Positions 26,301 through 35,777 of a stretch of DNA of 64,000 nt are shown here, one piece after another. Position 1 is the first letter of the stretch, and each line of letters opens with the position of its first letter. This DNA comes from Antarcticimicrobium luteum. GTDB lineage: Bacteria > Pseudomonadota > Alphaproteobacteria > Rhodobacterales > Rhodobacteraceae. A program made the translations under genes and the position numbers. Below the pieces are notes generated by a model. The model was not told where the DNA came from. It searched no databases and saw nothing but the letters and a program-made list of their open reading frames with translations. The stretch lies in the NCBI RefSeq assembly GCF_004358185.1, contig NZ_SMUV01000072.1, positions 1 through 64,000 of the forward strand. The letters are read 5' to 3'.

Positions 26301-27758
26301 ATGCCCCCCGCCCACCCGTTCGATGATGACAAGCTGCACGAAGAATGCGGCATATTCGGCGTCACCGGCGTGCAGGATGCCGCCAATTTCGTCGCCCTCG
26401 GCCTGCATGCGCTCCAGCATCGCGGCCAGGAGGCCGGCGGCATCGTCACCCACGATCCCGAACAGGGGTTCAACTCGGCCCGCCGATTTGGGTATGTGCG
26501 CGACAATTTCACCTCGACCGACATCATGGAAACCCTGCCTGGACCGCTGGCCATCGGGCATGTGCGCTATTCCACGGCCGGGGCCAAAGGCGCCGCGATC
26601 CGCGATGTTCAGCCCTTTTTCGGCGAGTTTGCCATGGGCGGCGCGGCGATCGCGCATAACGGCAATATCACCAATGCCGACGCGCTGCGCCGTGAGTTGA
26701 TCGAGCGCGGCTCGATCTTTCAGAGCTCTTCGGACAGCGAATGCATCATCCACCTGATGGCCCGGTCGCTGCAACGCAACATCCCCGAGCGGATGGAGGA
26801 CGCGTTGCGCCGGGTCGAGGGGGCGTTTTCCATCGTCGCCATGACCCGCACCAAGCTGATCGGCGTGCGCGATCCGCTGGGTGTGCGGCCGCTGGTGCTG
26901 GGGCAGATCGGCGATGGCTGGGTTCTCAGTTCCGAGACCTGCGCGCTTGACATCATCGGCGCCGATTTCGTGCGCGAGATCGAGCCGGGCGAGATGGTCG
27001 TCATCTCTCCCGACACCGGGGTGGAAAGCCTGTTCCCCTTCCGCCGTCAGAAGCCGCGCTTTTGCATTTTCGAACATGTCTATTTCTCGCGCCCCGACAG
27101 CATCCTGGGCGGGCGCAGCGTCTATGAGACCCGCGCCGCCATCGGCCGCGAACTGGCCAAGGAAAACCCGGTGGACGCCGATCTGGTCTGCCCGGTGCCC
27201 GACAGCGGCACGCCGGCGGCGATCGGCTTCAGCCAGGAATCGGGCATTCCCTATGCGATGGGGATCATCCGGAACCAGTACATGGGGCGCACCTTTATCG
27301 AGCCGACCGAACAGATCCGCAACATGGGCGTGCGGCTGAAACTCAACGTCAACCGCGCGCTGATCCGCGGCAAGCGGGTGATCCTGGTGGACGACTCGGT
27401 GGTGCGCGGCACCACCAGCCGCAAGATCAAGGAGATGATCCTTGATGCCGGCGCCAAGGAGGTGCATTTCCGCATCGCGTCGCCGCCGACCGCCTGGCCG
27501 TGCTTTTACGGCGTCGACACGCCGCAGCGGGAAAAGCTGCTGGCCGCGACCATGTCCGAGGACGAAATGCGCGACCATCTGGCGGTGGACAGCCTGAAAT
27601 TCATCTCGCTCGACGGACTCTACCGGGCCGTGGGCGAGGCGAGCGGACGGAATTCCTCGTGCCCGCAGTACTGCGATGCCTGTTTCTCGGGCGAATACCC
27701 GGTCAAGCCCGCCGACATGATCGAAAAGGGCTTTGAGATGAAGCCCGCCGCCGAGTAA
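26301..27758 (+). CDS. purF: Amidophosphoribosyltransferase
   Basis: This 485-residue enzyme makes phosphoribosylamine, the first step of purine synthesis. The N-terminal Ntn-hydrolase nucleophile Cys is in HEECGIFG (near residue 15), glutamine-binding residues in RYSTAG, and the PRPP motif is VILVDDSVVRGTTS (about 360-373). A Cys cluster near the C-terminus (SCPQYCDACFSG) resembles the form that carries an iron-sulfur cluster in Bacillus PurF, with ligands spread through the chain. I start it at the ATG at 26301; a GTG at 26286 with a GGAG upstream is the alternative. Confidence 0.95.
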   Translation: MPPAHPFDDDKLHEECGIFGVTGVQDAANFVALGLHALQHRGQEAGGIVTHDPEQGFNSARRFGYVRDNFTSTDIMETLPGPLAIGHVRYSTAGAKGAAIRDVQPFFGEFAMGGAAIAHNGNITNADALRRELIERGSIFQSSSDSECIIHLMARSLQRNIPERMEDALRRVEGAFSIVAMTRTKLIGVRDPLGVRPLVLGQIGDGWVLSSETCALDIIGADFVREIEPGEMVVISPDTGVESLFPFRRQKPRFCIFEHVYFSRPDSILGGRSVYETRAAIGRELAKENPVDADLVCPVPDSGTPAAIGFSQESGIPYAMGIIRNQYMGRTFIEPTEQIRNMGVRLKLNVNRALIRGKRVILVDDSVVRGTTSRKIKEMILDAGAKEVHFRIASPPTAWPCFYGVDTPQREKLLAATMSEDEMRDHLAVDSLKFISLDGLYRAVGEASGRNSSCPQYCDACFSGEYPVKPADMIEKGFEMKPAAE

Positions 27759-27911
27759 CCGGCGCGCGCCGCCGTCCGGCAGAATCCTCCGGCAGGTTCC
27801 CGCCGAGGCGGCGGCGCCGCCGCTTTCCCCGCCCCGCCCGGCGCGGTAAAGCGGCGGTCCGAGAGACAACAAGACGGAATCGCCCCCCCGGCGCACCGCG
27901 AGGATCCCCTC

Positions 27912-28184
27912 ATGAGCAATACCAACGACGCTGGCGTCACGTCCGCGAAGGTGGCCGATCTGGCCACGACCCCAAAGGCATTGGACGAGGCCGAGTTGAC
28001 CCTGATCGGGCTGACAGCCGGCGCCGCGGGGTATCGCGCGCTGGTCCGCCTGCCCGGCGGTCGGATCAAACAGGTCAGCCCGGGCACCCAGATCGCCTGG
28101 GGACGGGTCGTGGCCATCGACGACAAGGGCCTTCTGTTCCAGCGCAACGGTGAAACCCGGCGGATCACCCTGCCGGGCGGATGA
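27912..28184 (+). CDS. Small PilP-like/GspC-like domain protein
   Basis: This 90-residue protein resembles the small beta domain at the C-terminal end of large Rhodobacterales PilP-type proteins: LTLIGLTAGAAGYRALVRLP, then SPGTQIAWGRVVAIDDKGL and TRRITLPGG. Here that domain stands almost alone, with no signal peptide or membrane anchor visible. GAGG lies upstream of the ATG. No pilus or secretion gene is nearby. It may be a free copy of the domain with an unknown binding role. Confidence 0.55.
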   Translation: MSNTNDAGVTSAKVADLATTPKALDEAELTLIGLTAGAAGYRALVRLPGGRIKQVSPGTQIAWGRVVAIDDKGLLFQRNGETRRITLPGG

Positions 28185-28282
28185 GCGGCCCTCCGCAAGC
28201 CCATCCGGAGTAGCCTGCAAGGTCAAAGCGCCGCTGCGCGCCCCCCTTGACGCGACACCGGAAAGGCAGCACACCCGCGCCC

Positions 28283-28942
28283 ATGACACAGACAGTGACA
28301 CCGCCCGAGACAAAAACCGCCCTGATCACCGGCGCCTCCCGCGGGCTTGGCGCAGCGTTGGCCGAGGCACTGGCCCCGACCCATCATATCGTCGCCGTCG
28401 CCCGCACCACCGGCGCGCTGGAAGAGCTGGACGACCGCATCAAAGCAAAGGGCGGCAGCGCCACGCTGGCGCCGATGGACATTACCGTGCCCGAGGCGAT
28501 GGCGACGCTCTGCCGCGGGATCCATGACCGCTGGGGCGGGCTGGACCTGTGGATGCACCCCGCGATCCACGCGGCCCCGCTGAGCCCGGCGCATTTCATC
28601 GACCCCAAGGACTGGGACAAATCCATCGCCGTCAACGCCACCGCCACCGCGCTGCTGATCACCTATGTGGCTCCGCTGCTGGGCGATGCCGGTCAGGCGG
28701 TGTTCTTCGACGACCCCCGCGCGGGCGAGAAATTCTTCGGTGCCTATGGCGCCACCAAGGCGGCCCAGATCGCGCTGGCCAGAAGCTGGGCGGCGGAGAC
28801 CCCGCGCACCGGCCCCCGCGTGCAGGTGCTGGCGCCGCGCCCGATGCCCACCGCCACCCGCGCCCGCTTTTTCCCGGGCGAGGACCGCTCCGCGCTCACC
28901 CATCCCGCCGAAGAGGCCGAACGCCTGCTGGCGCAGATCTGA
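28283..28942 (+). CDS. SDR family oxidoreductase lacking the usual catalytic Ser
   Basis: This 219-residue protein has the NAD(P)-binding motif TGASRGLG (near 17-24) and the active-site pair Tyr-Lys in YGATK. The usual NNAG motif is replaced by HPAIHAAP. About 13 residues before the Tyr, where the catalytic Ser normally lies, the chain reads FFDDPRAGEKF, with no Ser. It may be a reduced-activity or non-classical member. It is shorter than typical SDRs (about 250). The substrate is unknown. Confidence 0.75.
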   Translation: MTQTVTPPETKTALITGASRGLGAALAEALAPTHHIVAVARTTGALEELDDRIKAKGGSATLAPMDITVPEAMATLCRGIHDRWGGLDLWMHPAIHAAPLSPAHFIDPKDWDKSIAVNATATALLITYVAPLLGDAGQAVFFDDPRAGEKFFGAYGATKAAQIALARSWAAETPRTGPRVQVLAPRPMPTATRARFFPGEDRSALTHPAEEAERLLAQI

Positions 28943-29069
28943 TCCGGATTGGCCCGGCGGGCCATAGCCCGATCCGGCAGCAGTCCGCGATATTTTCACG
29001 GACGGGAAGACGGGCGGCTTGCCCCCTTCGGGACCGGCGACTATCAAGACCCAAACGGGGCGGGCTCTC

Positions 29070-29852
29070 ATGCGCATTCTTGTGACCAATGACGACGGAA
29101 TCAACGCGCCCGGGCTGGCGGTGCTCGAGGTGATCGCGGCCGATCTGGCCGGCCCTGAGGGTGAGCTCTGGGTCGTGGCCCCTGCTTTCGAGCAGTCGGG
29201 CGTCGCCCACAGCATCAGCTACACCCATCCGATGATGATCGCCAAGCTTGGCGAACGCCGCTTTGCCGCCGAGGGCAGCCCGGCCGACTGCGTGATGGCC
29301 GGCCTGCACGACGTGCTCAAGGGCAACCGCCCCGATCTGGTGCTGTCCGGGGTCAACCGCGGCAACAACTCGGCCGAGAACGCCCTTTATTCCGGCACGC
29401 TCGGCGGCGCGATGGAGGCGGCGCTGCAGGGAATCCCGGCGATGGCGCTGTCGCAGTATTTCGGTCCCGGCAACCTCGGGCTCGACAACCCGTTCGACGC
29501 GGCCGCCCGGCACGGCGCCGAGGCGGTCCGCCGGATCCTGTCGGCTGGCCCGGACGCGGGCGAGGATTACCGTCTGTTCTACAACATCAATTTCCCCCCG
29601 GTGCCCGGGGCAGAGGTGCGCGGCCTGCGCGCCGCGCCGCAGGGCTTTCGCCGCGACACCCGGTTTTCGGTCGAACCGCACAGCTCGCCCTCGGGGCGGC
29701 GGTTCCTGTGGATCAAGGGCGGCAACCAGCACGTGCCGACGGAGCCGGGAAGCGACGCGGCGGTCAATCTGGACGGCTATATCTCGGTCACGCCGATGCG
29801 GGCCGATCTGACCGCCCATGATGCCCTGGAGGCGTTGAAGGCCATCGAATGA
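29070..29852 (+). CDS. surE: 5'/3'-nucleotidase SurE
   Basis: This 260-residue enzyme has the metal-binding start [13 protein letters not shown] (3-15), the SGVNRGNN motif near 92-99 and [11 protein letters not shown]. SurE is a phosphatase acting on nucleotides and polyphosphate, linked to stationary-phase survival. Its stop overlaps the pcm start by four bases (ATGA), the classic surE-pcm arrangement. The ATG at 29070 fits the conserved N-terminus exactly. Confidence 0.96.
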   Translation: MRILVTNDDGINAPGLAVLEVIAADLAGPEGELWVVAPAFEQSGVAHSISYTHPMMIAKLGERRFAAEGSPADCVMAGLHDVLKGNRPDLVLSGVNRGNNSAENALYSGTLGGAMEAALQGIPAMALSQYFGPGNLGLDNPFDAAARHGAEAVRRILSAGPDAGEDYRLFYNINFPPVPGAEVRGLRAAPQGFRRDTRFSVEPHSSPSGRRFLWIKGGNQHVPTEPGSDAAVNLDGYISVTPMRADLTAHDALEALKAIE

Positions 29853-30496
29853 CAGGACCGGCACCGGAAACCAAGATGCAATTCCTGTTCGCGCTCCGGT
29901 CCAAGGGCGTGACCGACCGGCGTGTGCTCAACGCGATGGAAGAGATCGACCGCGGCCCCTTCGTTCGCGGGCTGTTCTCGGAACGCGCCTATGAGGACAT
30001 GCCGCTGCCGATCGCCTGCGGCCAGACCATCAGCCAGCCCTCCGTCGTGGGCATCATGACACAGGCGCTTCAGGTCAACCCGCGTGACAAGGTGCTCGAG
30101 GTGGGCACCGGCTCGGGCTATCAGGCGGCGATCCTCAGCAAGCTGGCCCGCCGCGTCTATACGGTAGAGCGTCACGCCCGTCTGGTGCGCGAGGCCCGCG
30201 CGATTTTCGAGGCCGAGGGCCTCGTCAACATAACCGCGATGACCGCTGACGGCTCGCACGGGCTGCCGGATCAGGCGCCGTTCGATCGCATCCTGGTGAC
30301 CGCCGCCGCCGAGGATCCGCCGGGCCCGCTCTTGGCGCAATTGAAAATTGGCGGTATCATGGTCGTGCCGGTGGGTCAGTCCGACACGGTGCAGACCCTG
30401 ATCCGGGTGCGGCGCAGCGAGACGGGCCTTGAGTATGACGAGATCCGGCCGGTTCGGTTCGTCCCCCTTCTGGAGGGGTTGGGTCAGGACAGTTGA
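29849..30496 (+). CDS. pcm: Protein-L-isoaspartate O-methyltransferase
   Basis: This 215-residue enzyme repairs isoaspartate damage in proteins using SAM. Family features are the [19 protein letters not shown] segment (about 50-68), SAM motif [14 protein letters not shown] (about 83-95), and [13 protein letters not shown] near 150. It is translationally coupled to surE. The lysM lipoprotein gene follows 60 bases later, as in the E. coli surE-pcm-nlpD order. Confidence 0.95.
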   Translation: MTGPAPETKMQFLFALRSKGVTDRRVLNAMEEIDRGPFVRGLFSERAYEDMPLPIACGQTISQPSVVGIMTQALQVNPRDKVLEVGTGSGYQAAILSKLARRVYTVERHARLVREARAIFEAEGLVNITAMTADGSHGLPDQAPFDRILVTAAAEDPPGPLLAQLKIGGIMVVPVGQSDTVQTLIRVRRSETGLEYDEIRPVRFVPLLEGLGQDS

Positions 30497-30556
30497 GCAT
30501 AACAGGTAAATCGTAAAAGCCCCGGGCAACAGGGGGCGCGCATTGAGGAACACCAG

Positions 30557-31753
30557 ATGCCATTTCCCGCCACCGCGACACCACGCCGCCTCTGGGCGGC
30601 AACCGCCGTTCTGGCCCTGCTTGCGGGCTGTTCGGAACCGCTGGATTTCGACCTGCGCGGCAATCTGGGCAGTTTCAGCACCGCCGAGGCCGCCCGCGGC
30701 GTGAGCACAGCCGACCGGCCGCAGCCGGATGCGCGCGGCATCATCTCTTATCCCAGCTATCAGGTGGCGGTGGCCCGCCGCGGCGACAGCGTCGCCGATG
30801 TGGCCGCCCGCATCGGCCTTCCGGCCGAGGAACTGGCGCGTTTCAACGGCATCCAGCCCGGCGATCCGCTGCGTCAGGGCGAGGTGCTGGCGCTACCGCG
30901 CCGGGTGGCGGAACCGCCGGCAGGCAGCCCCGGATCAATCGACATCGCCACGTTGGCGGGCTCGGCGATCGACGCCTCGCCCGATACCACGCCGGCCCCC
31001 TCGGCGGTCGAAAGCACACCGCTGGAACCGGCGGCCGCCGCGCCCCGGACCGAGCCCAAACCGGCGCCCGAACGGACAGAGCCGGTGCGCCACAAGGTGG
31101 AGCGCGGCGAAACCGGCTATACCATCTCGCGCCTCTACCAGGTGCCGATCAAGGCGCTGGCGGAATGGAACGGGCTGGGCCCCGATTTCGCCATCCGCGA
31201 GGGGCAATACCTGCTGATCCCGGTCAAGGACCAGCCGGCGCCGCGCCGCGCCCTGCCCGCGACCGACGCCACCCCGCCGGGCAGCGGCTCGCCCACGCCG
31301 ACGCCGCCCAGCGCCGCCGCACCGCTCCCTGACGAAAAGATCGCGGCCACCGCACCGAAACCGCCCAAGGTCTCGGTCGGCACCCCTTCGGCCGCCTCCG
31401 GCGCGGCAATGGCGATGCCGGTCTCGGGCGGCAAGATCATCCGTGCCTATGCCAAGGGCCGCAATGAGGGCATCGACATCGCCGCCGCCCCGGGCTCTGC
31501 TGTGGCCGCTGCCGACGCCGGCACCATAGCCGCGATCACCGAGGATGCCGACCAGGTGCCCATCGTTGTGATCCGCCACGACGCCAACCTGCTGACGGTC
31601 TATGCCAATGTGGACAAGATCGCGGTCAGAAAGGGCGACACGGTCAAGCGCGGCCAGAAACTGGCCGAGCTGCGGCCCGGCGACGAGGCCTATTTGCATT
31701 TCGAGGTCCGCGACGGATTCGAGAGCGTCGACCCGGCCCCCTATCTGAAATAG
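30557..31753 (+). CDS. NlpD-like lipoprotein: LysM repeats and degenerate M23 domain
   Basis: This 398-residue protein starts with a lipoprotein signal ending in LLAGC (Cys near 24). Two LysM modules (about 60-115 and 175-220) bind peptidoglycan, joined by Pro/Ala-rich linkers. The C-terminal M23-type domain (about 285-398) lacks key zinc ligands: the usual HxGxD reads NEGID, and the HxH reads YLHFE. As in NlpD, it is probably an amidase activator and not a peptidase. Its place after surE-pcm matches NlpD. Location is the outer or inner membrane, periplasmic side. Confidence 0.85.
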   Translation: MPFPATATPRRLWAATAVLALLAGCSEPLDFDLRGNLGSFSTAEAARGVSTADRPQPDARGIISYPSYQVAVARRGDSVADVAARIGLPAEELARFNGIQPGDPLRQGEVLALPRRVAEPPAGSPGSIDIATLAGSAIDASPDTTPAPSAVESTPLEPAAAAPRTEPKPAPERTEPVRHKVERGETGYTISRLYQVPIKALAEWNGLGPDFAIREGQYLLIPVKDQPAPRRALPATDATPPGSGSPTPTPPSAAAPLPDEKIAATAPKPPKVSVGTPSAASGAAMAMPVSGGKIIRAYAKGRNEGIDIAAAPGSAVAAADAGTIAAITEDADQVPIVVIRHDANLLTVYANVDKIAVRKGDTVKRGQKLAELRPGDEAYLHFEVRDGFESVDPAPYLK

Positions 31754-31781
31754 GCGCCTGACGCCCGGGATCTGGGCCGGA

Positions 31782-31798
31782 CCGCCCCTGCGGGGCGG
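31782..31798. terminator. GC-rich hairpin between convergent genes
   Basis: Arms CCGCCCC (31782-31788) and GGGGCGG (31792-31798) enclose a three-base loop. It lies between the lipoprotein gene and the convergent DUF815 gene and could stop both transcripts, though no T-run is present. Confidence 0.45.
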
Positions 31799-31915
31799 AC
31801 CCTTCCGGCGGGGCGGGAGTGAGCGGCGTCCTGGAAACGCTCCAGCGGCGCGTTGCAGCCGCGCCTTATAGCCAGAAAAGACGGAAGCGCGCGCGGTCGG
31901 GGCGCGGCCTGCGCC

Positions 31916-32755
31916 TCAGACCCGCACCCCCTGCCGCCCCGCCAGATCGGTAAAGAACTGCCAGGCGACCCGGCCGGACCGCGCGCCGCGGGTGGCCTGC
32001 CATTCGATCGCCTGGGCGCGCAGGGTCTCGGGGTCGACCTGCACCCCATAGGCGGCGCAATAGCGGTCAATCATCGTCAGATATTCGTCCTGATCGCAGG
32101 GGTGGAACCCCAGCCAAAGCCCGAAGCGGTCGGAAAGCGATACCTTTTCCTCGACCGCCTCGGAGGGGTTGATGGCGCTGGAACGCTCGTTCTCGATCAT
32201 ATCGCGCGGCATCAGGTGGCGCCGGTTCGAGGTGGCGTAGAACAGCACGTTTTCCGGCCGTCCCTCGATGCCGCCGTCCAGCACCGCCTTGAGGCTCTTG
32301 TAATGCTGATCGTCATGGGAAAACGATAGATCGTCGCAGAACAGCAAGAACCGCTGCGACGCGCTGCGCAGATGGTTCAGCAGCCGCCCCACGCTGGGCA
32401 GATCCTCGCGCTGCAACTCGATCAGCTTCAGATCCGGGTGATCTTCGCAGACCTCCGCATGCACCGCCTTGACCAGGCTGGATTTGCCCATCCCACGCGA
32501 GCCCCAGAGCAGCGCGTTGTTGGCGCTGAACCCGCGCGCAAAGCGGCGCGTATTTTCCAGCAGCGTGTCGCGCGAGCGGTCGATGCCCACCAGCAGGTCC
32601 AGCCGCACCCGGTTGATCCGCGTCACCGGCTCCAGCCGATCCGGCTCCACGTGCCAGACAAAGCCGCCGGCGGCGGTGAAATCCGGTGCCGGCATCGGCG
32701 CGGGAGCCATACGTTCCAGCGCCTCGGCAATGCGGGCAAGTGCGACCTGATCCAT
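31916..32755 (-). CDS. DUF815 family ATP-binding protein
   Basis: This 279-residue AAA-type ATPase has Walker A GSRGMGKSS (near 83-91), Walker B FLLFCDDLSF (near 137-146) and the sensor region LFYATSNRRHLMPR. This matches DUF815, found widely beside tat genes in Rhodobacterales but without a known function. The ATG at 32755 has GGAGGA six bases upstream. It lies downstream of tatC on the same strand with 150 bases between. Confidence 0.88.
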   Translation of the reverse strand: MDQVALARIAEALERMAPAPMPAPDFTAAGGFVWHVEPDRLEPVTRINRVRLDLLVGIDRSRDTLLENTRRFARGFSANNALLWGSRGMGKSSLVKAVHAEVCEDHPDLKLIELQREDLPSVGRLLNHLRSASQRFLLFCDDLSFSHDDQHYKSLKAVLDGGIEGRPENVLFYATSNRRHLMPRDMIENERSSAINPSEAVEEKVSLSDRFGLWLGFHPCDQDEYLTMIDRYCAAYGVQVDPETLRAQAIEWQATRGARSGRVAWQFFTDLAGRQGVRV

Positions 32756-32904
32756 CTGCTGTCCTCCGTTCGTTGCGCGCCTGTCAAACCAGAAAGCGGG
32801 GCGGGCAACAAGAGGCAGGCAGAACGCCGGGCCAGAGGCCCTCGCAGAAACGGCAAGGGGCGCGCAGGTCACCCCGCGCGCCCCTCATGCCATGAATGAG
32901 GCTG

Positions 32905-33804
32905 CTACCTGTCGTCCGACCCGGCGTCCTCGTCGAACTCGGACATCATCGGATCGTCGAACTCCTCTTCCTCGTCGTCGTAGTATCCCTCTTCGCGCAG
33001 CTTTTCTTCGCGCTTCTTCTCGACCCGGCGCACCAGGAAGATCGAGATCTCGTAGAGCCCGTAGACCACGGTGAAAAGGATCACCTGGGTGATCACGTCC
33101 GGCGGCGTCACCAGCGCGGCCAGGATCAGGATCGCCACCACGGCGTATTTGCGCACGCCGCCCAGCCCGTCGGCGCTGACCAGACCGGCCTTGCCCATCA
33201 GCGTCAGCAGAACCGGAAGCTGGAAGCACAGGCCAAAGGCGACAATGAACTTGATCGTCAGGTTCAGATATTCCTGCGCCGAGCCCTGGAACACCACGCT
33301 CAGCGGCGCGGCCTTTCCGGCCTCCACCGCCTCGCCCTCGGCGCCGAACTGCTGGAAGCCGAGGAAGAAGTCATAGGCCAGCGGCGTGACGACATAAAAG
33401 GCAAAGGCGCCGCCCAGGATGAACATGAAGGGCGAGGCAACCAGAAACGGCAGGAACGCCCCCTTTTCGGTCCGGTACAGCCCCGGCGCCACGAACCGCC
33501 ACATCTGCAGCGCGATATAGGGAAACGACAGGATCAGACCGCCCAGCAGCGACACCTTGATCGCCACAAAGAACCCCTCTTGCGGGCTGATGAAGATCAG
33601 GTCGCAGTCCTGCCCCCGGTCTGCCAGAACCTGGCACAGTGGCGCGGTGAGGAAATTGAACAGCGGCGTGGCCACGGTGAAACAGATCACCATGCCGATG
33701 AGGAAGGCCACGACCGAATGAATCAGCCGGTTGCGCAACTCGGCCAGATGTTCGATCAGCGGGGCCGAGCTGTCCTCGATCTCGTCTGTGTCGGTATTGC
33801 TCAT
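32905..33804 (-). CDS. tatC: Sec-independent protein translocase TatC
   Basis: This 299-residue protein has six membrane segments and the TatC start [16 protein letters not shown] (about 14-29) that recognises twin-arginine signal peptides, and the periplasmic-loop segment [19 protein letters not shown]. The C-terminal tail is long, charged and rich in Asp/Glu ([17 protein letters not shown]). It overlaps tatB by four bases. TatABC exports folded, often cofactor-carrying, proteins. Confidence 0.96.
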   Translation of the reverse strand: MSNTDTDEIEDSSAPLIEHLAELRNRLIHSVVAFLIGMVICFTVATPLFNFLTAPLCQVLADRGQDCDLIFISPQEGFFVAIKVSLLGGLILSFPYIALQMWRFVAPGLYRTEKGAFLPFLVASPFMFILGGAFAFYVVTPLAYDFFLGFQQFGAEGEAVEAGKAAPLSVVFQGSAQEYLNLTIKFIVAFGLCFQLPVLLTLMGKAGLVSADGLGGVRKYAVVAILILAALVTPPDVITQVILFTVVYGLYEISIFLVRRVEKKREEKLREEGYYDDEEEEFDDPMMSEFDEDAGSDDR

Positions 33805-34286
33805 GTCTTGCTTTCAGGCTCCTGCGGGGCGTCCGGCGCCGGATCGTTCAACGCCGCCTCGGCCTCCCTGGCCTTAGCCAGTACCTCCTCGGCCTCGCGC
33901 GCCTTGCGCTCGGCTGCGGCCCGGGCGGTGGCCGCCTGGATCTTCTTGGCGTCCGCGGCGCGCTGTTTGGCCAGCTTGCCGGTCTCGCTGTCCGGATCGA
34001 ATTTGGTCGGGTCCAGTCCGGCGGTCATGTCCCGTGCCGCGTCCTTGACCCCGTCGAGCGCCGATCCCACCGGGTTGGTCGCGGTCTTGAAAGTCTTGGC
34101 GATGTCGTTCATGCCGGATTCATCCGCCGCGTCGTTCATCGCGCGCGAAAACTCGCGCGCCATGCCGCGCGCCTTGCCGACCCAGCGGCCGACATTGCGG
34201 AACAGCACCGGCAGATCCTTCGGCCCCACCACGATCAGCGCGACGATGCCGATGACCAGCAGTTCGGTCCAGCCCAGGTCGAACAT
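33801..34286 (-). CDS. tatB: Sec-independent protein translocase TatB
   Basis: This 161-residue protein has the TatB start [26 protein letters not shown] with Glu8 in the membrane segment, followed by an amphipathic helix ([15 protein letters not shown]). The C-terminal part is an Ala/Glu/Lys-rich charged region likely to form a coiled coil. It is six bases downstream of tatA and coupled to tatC. Confidence 0.94.
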   Translation of the reverse strand: MFDLGWTELLVIGIVALIVVGPKDLPVLFRNVGRWVGKARGMAREFSRAMNDAADESGMNDIAKTFKTATNPVGSALDGVKDAARDMTAGLDPTKFDPDSETGKLAKQRAADAKKIQAATARAAAERKAREAEEVLAKAREAEAALNDPAPDAPQEPESKT

Positions 34287-34292
34287 GCGCGT

Positions 34293-34511
34293 TTACGCCT
34301 TGTCTTTGTCGGTTTCCGCGGGCGTGACGTCCTTGGCCGCTTCCGCGGTATCCTCTTCGAGTTCCTTGGAGCCTTCGCTCACGCCCTTCTTGAACGAGGT
34401 GATGCCCTTGCCCACTTCGCCCATGAGCGAGCTGATCTTGCCGCGCCCAAACAGCACCAGAACCACAACCGCGATCAGCAGAAGGCCGGGAAGGCCGATA
34501 TTGTTCAACAT
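34293..34511 (-). CDS. tatA: Sec-independent protein translocase TatA
   Basis: This 72-residue protein has a single N-terminal membrane helix (about 6-20), the FGRGKI hinge and an amphipathic helix with [14 protein letters not shown], typical TatA. The ATG at 34511 follows AAAGGAG with suitable spacing; a longer reading from 34538 lacks support. It is the first gene of tatABC, all in one minus-strand operon. Confidence 0.95.
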   Translation of the reverse strand: MLNNIGLPGLLLIAVVVLVLFGRGKISSLMGEVGKGITSFKKGVSEGSKELEEDTAEAAKDVTPAETDKDKA

Positions 34512-34673
34512 GTGTCGTCTCCTTTTGTCTTGTCCCATGCACGGCGCAGGTCGCCGGGCCTCGGTGTCATCCCCGTCTTATCGGAGGGCGCGCCCCGGCG
34601 GGAAGCGCGAACGATGCCCCTACGGGGGCCGCAGCCCGGATTTTTTCACCGCAAGGCGCGGCGCGCAACACTC

Positions 34674-34691
34674 CTGACAGGTTTATGTCAG
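34674..34691. promoter_or_regulatory. CTGACA-N6-TGTCAG dyad, possible YafY-family operator
   Basis: CTGACA (34674-34679) and TGTCAG (34686-34691) are perfect inverted arms around six bases, 51 bases before the small gene at 34742, which precedes a YafY/WYL regulator gene. TGTCAG-containing dyads are known at promoters of this regulator class. Confidence 0.5.
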
Positions 34692-34741
34692 TTGCAGACT
34701 GCTACGTCGGTCCCACGGACATGTATCAAAGGAGTTTCCGT

Positions 34742-35053
34742 ATGACCAAACCCGTCACTGTCGCCGAAATCGTCACCTTCCGCCTCGCCGATGGCGCCGA
34801 CGAAACCGCCTTCATCTCCGCCGCCGCTGCGGTCGAGGACAAGCTGCAAAGCTCCGGCCAGATGCTGGCGCGCACCCTGTCGCGCACCGAAGACGGGCTC
34901 TGGACCGACCATGTGATCTGGCGCTCGCAGGAGGCCGCGAGCGCGGCGGCACAGGAGGTGATGCAAAGCCCCGTCTGCGCCCCCTTTCTGGCGCTGATCG
35001 ACAACGACAGCGTCGCCATGAGTCACGGCGCCATCGCCCGGCGCATGGACTAG
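34742..35053 (+). CDS. Small dimeric alpha/beta-barrel (ABM-like) protein
   Basis: This 103-residue protein has the pattern of antibiotic-biosynthesis-monooxygenase-like or related dimeric barrels: a VAEIVTFRLADGADETAF start, a central TEDGLWTDHVIWRS strand and a C-terminal helix ending in FLALID. Such proteins include monooxygenases and ligand-binding proteins; no catalytic residues can be assigned. AAAGGAG precedes the ATG. It is followed 27 bases later by a YafY-type regulator, which probably controls both genes through the dyad upstream. Confidence 0.6.
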   Translation: MTKPVTVAEIVTFRLADGADETAFISAAAAVEDKLQSSGQMLARTLSRTEDGLWTDHVIWRSQEAASAAAQEVMQSPVCAPFLALIDNDSVAMSHGAIARRMD

Positions 35054-35080
35054 CGTCCCGGCGCATGGCAGGGTCTGCGC

Positions 35081-35752
35081 ATGCGCCGTACCGACCGCCT
35101 GTTCGACATCATTCAGATCCTGCGCGACGGTAAACTGCACCGCGCGCAGGACATCGCGGACCGGCTCGAAGTGTCGGTCCGCACGATCTATCGCGATATG
35201 GACACGCTCGCCGCCTCCGGCATCCCGGTGGAGGGCGAGCGCGGCCTCGGCTACATGGTGCGCGAGGCGATCACCCTGCCCCCCCTGACGCTCACCGCCG
35301 AGGAGCTCGAGGCGCTCAACCTCGGCGTCGCCATCGTCGGCGAGGCCGCCGATCCGGAGCTGAAAGCGGCCGCCCAGTCGCTGGCCGACAAGATCGACGC
35401 GGTGCTGCCGGTGGCAACCGTGGCCGAGGCCGACGCCTGGAAATTCGCCGTCTACCCCTTTGCTGACGCGGCGCGGGGGCTGTCGCATATGGCGGTGCTG
35501 CGCAGCGCCATCAAGGGGCGGCAGAAACTGCACCTCGCCTATCGCCGCATCGACGGCACCCTTACCCACCGCACCGTGCGGCCGCTGCATATGGAATACT
35601 GGGGGCGCGTCTGGACGCTCACCGCCTGGTGCGAGATGCGCGATGATTTCCGGGTCTTCCGCATCGACCTGATCGAAGGGGCCAGCGCCCTGCCCGAACT
35701 TTTCGTCGATGAGCCCGGCAAGACGCTGGCGGATTACACCGCGCAGCCCTGA
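35081..35752 (+). CDS. YafY family transcriptional regulator (HTH plus WYL)
   Basis: This 223-residue protein has an N-terminal winged helix-turn-helix (about 5-55, with LEVSVRTIYRDMDTLAASGIP) and a WYL domain with YRRIDGTLTHRTVRPLHMEYWGRVWTLTAWCEMR near 150-185, which contains the ligand-binding residues. Members often repress a small neighbouring gene together with their own. The upstream gene and dyad fit that. The ligand is unknown. Confidence 0.9.
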   Translation: MRRTDRLFDIIQILRDGKLHRAQDIADRLEVSVRTIYRDMDTLAASGIPVEGERGLGYMVREAITLPPLTLTAEELEALNLGVAIVGEAADPELKAAAQSLADKIDAVLPVATVAEADAWKFAVYPFADAARGLSHMAVLRSAIKGRQKLHLAYRRIDGTLTHRTVRPLHMEYWGRVWTLTAWCEMRDDFRVFRIDLIEGASALPELFVDEPGKTLADYTAQP

Positions 35753-35777
35753 CCAGGGCACTGACCACGCGCCGGGT

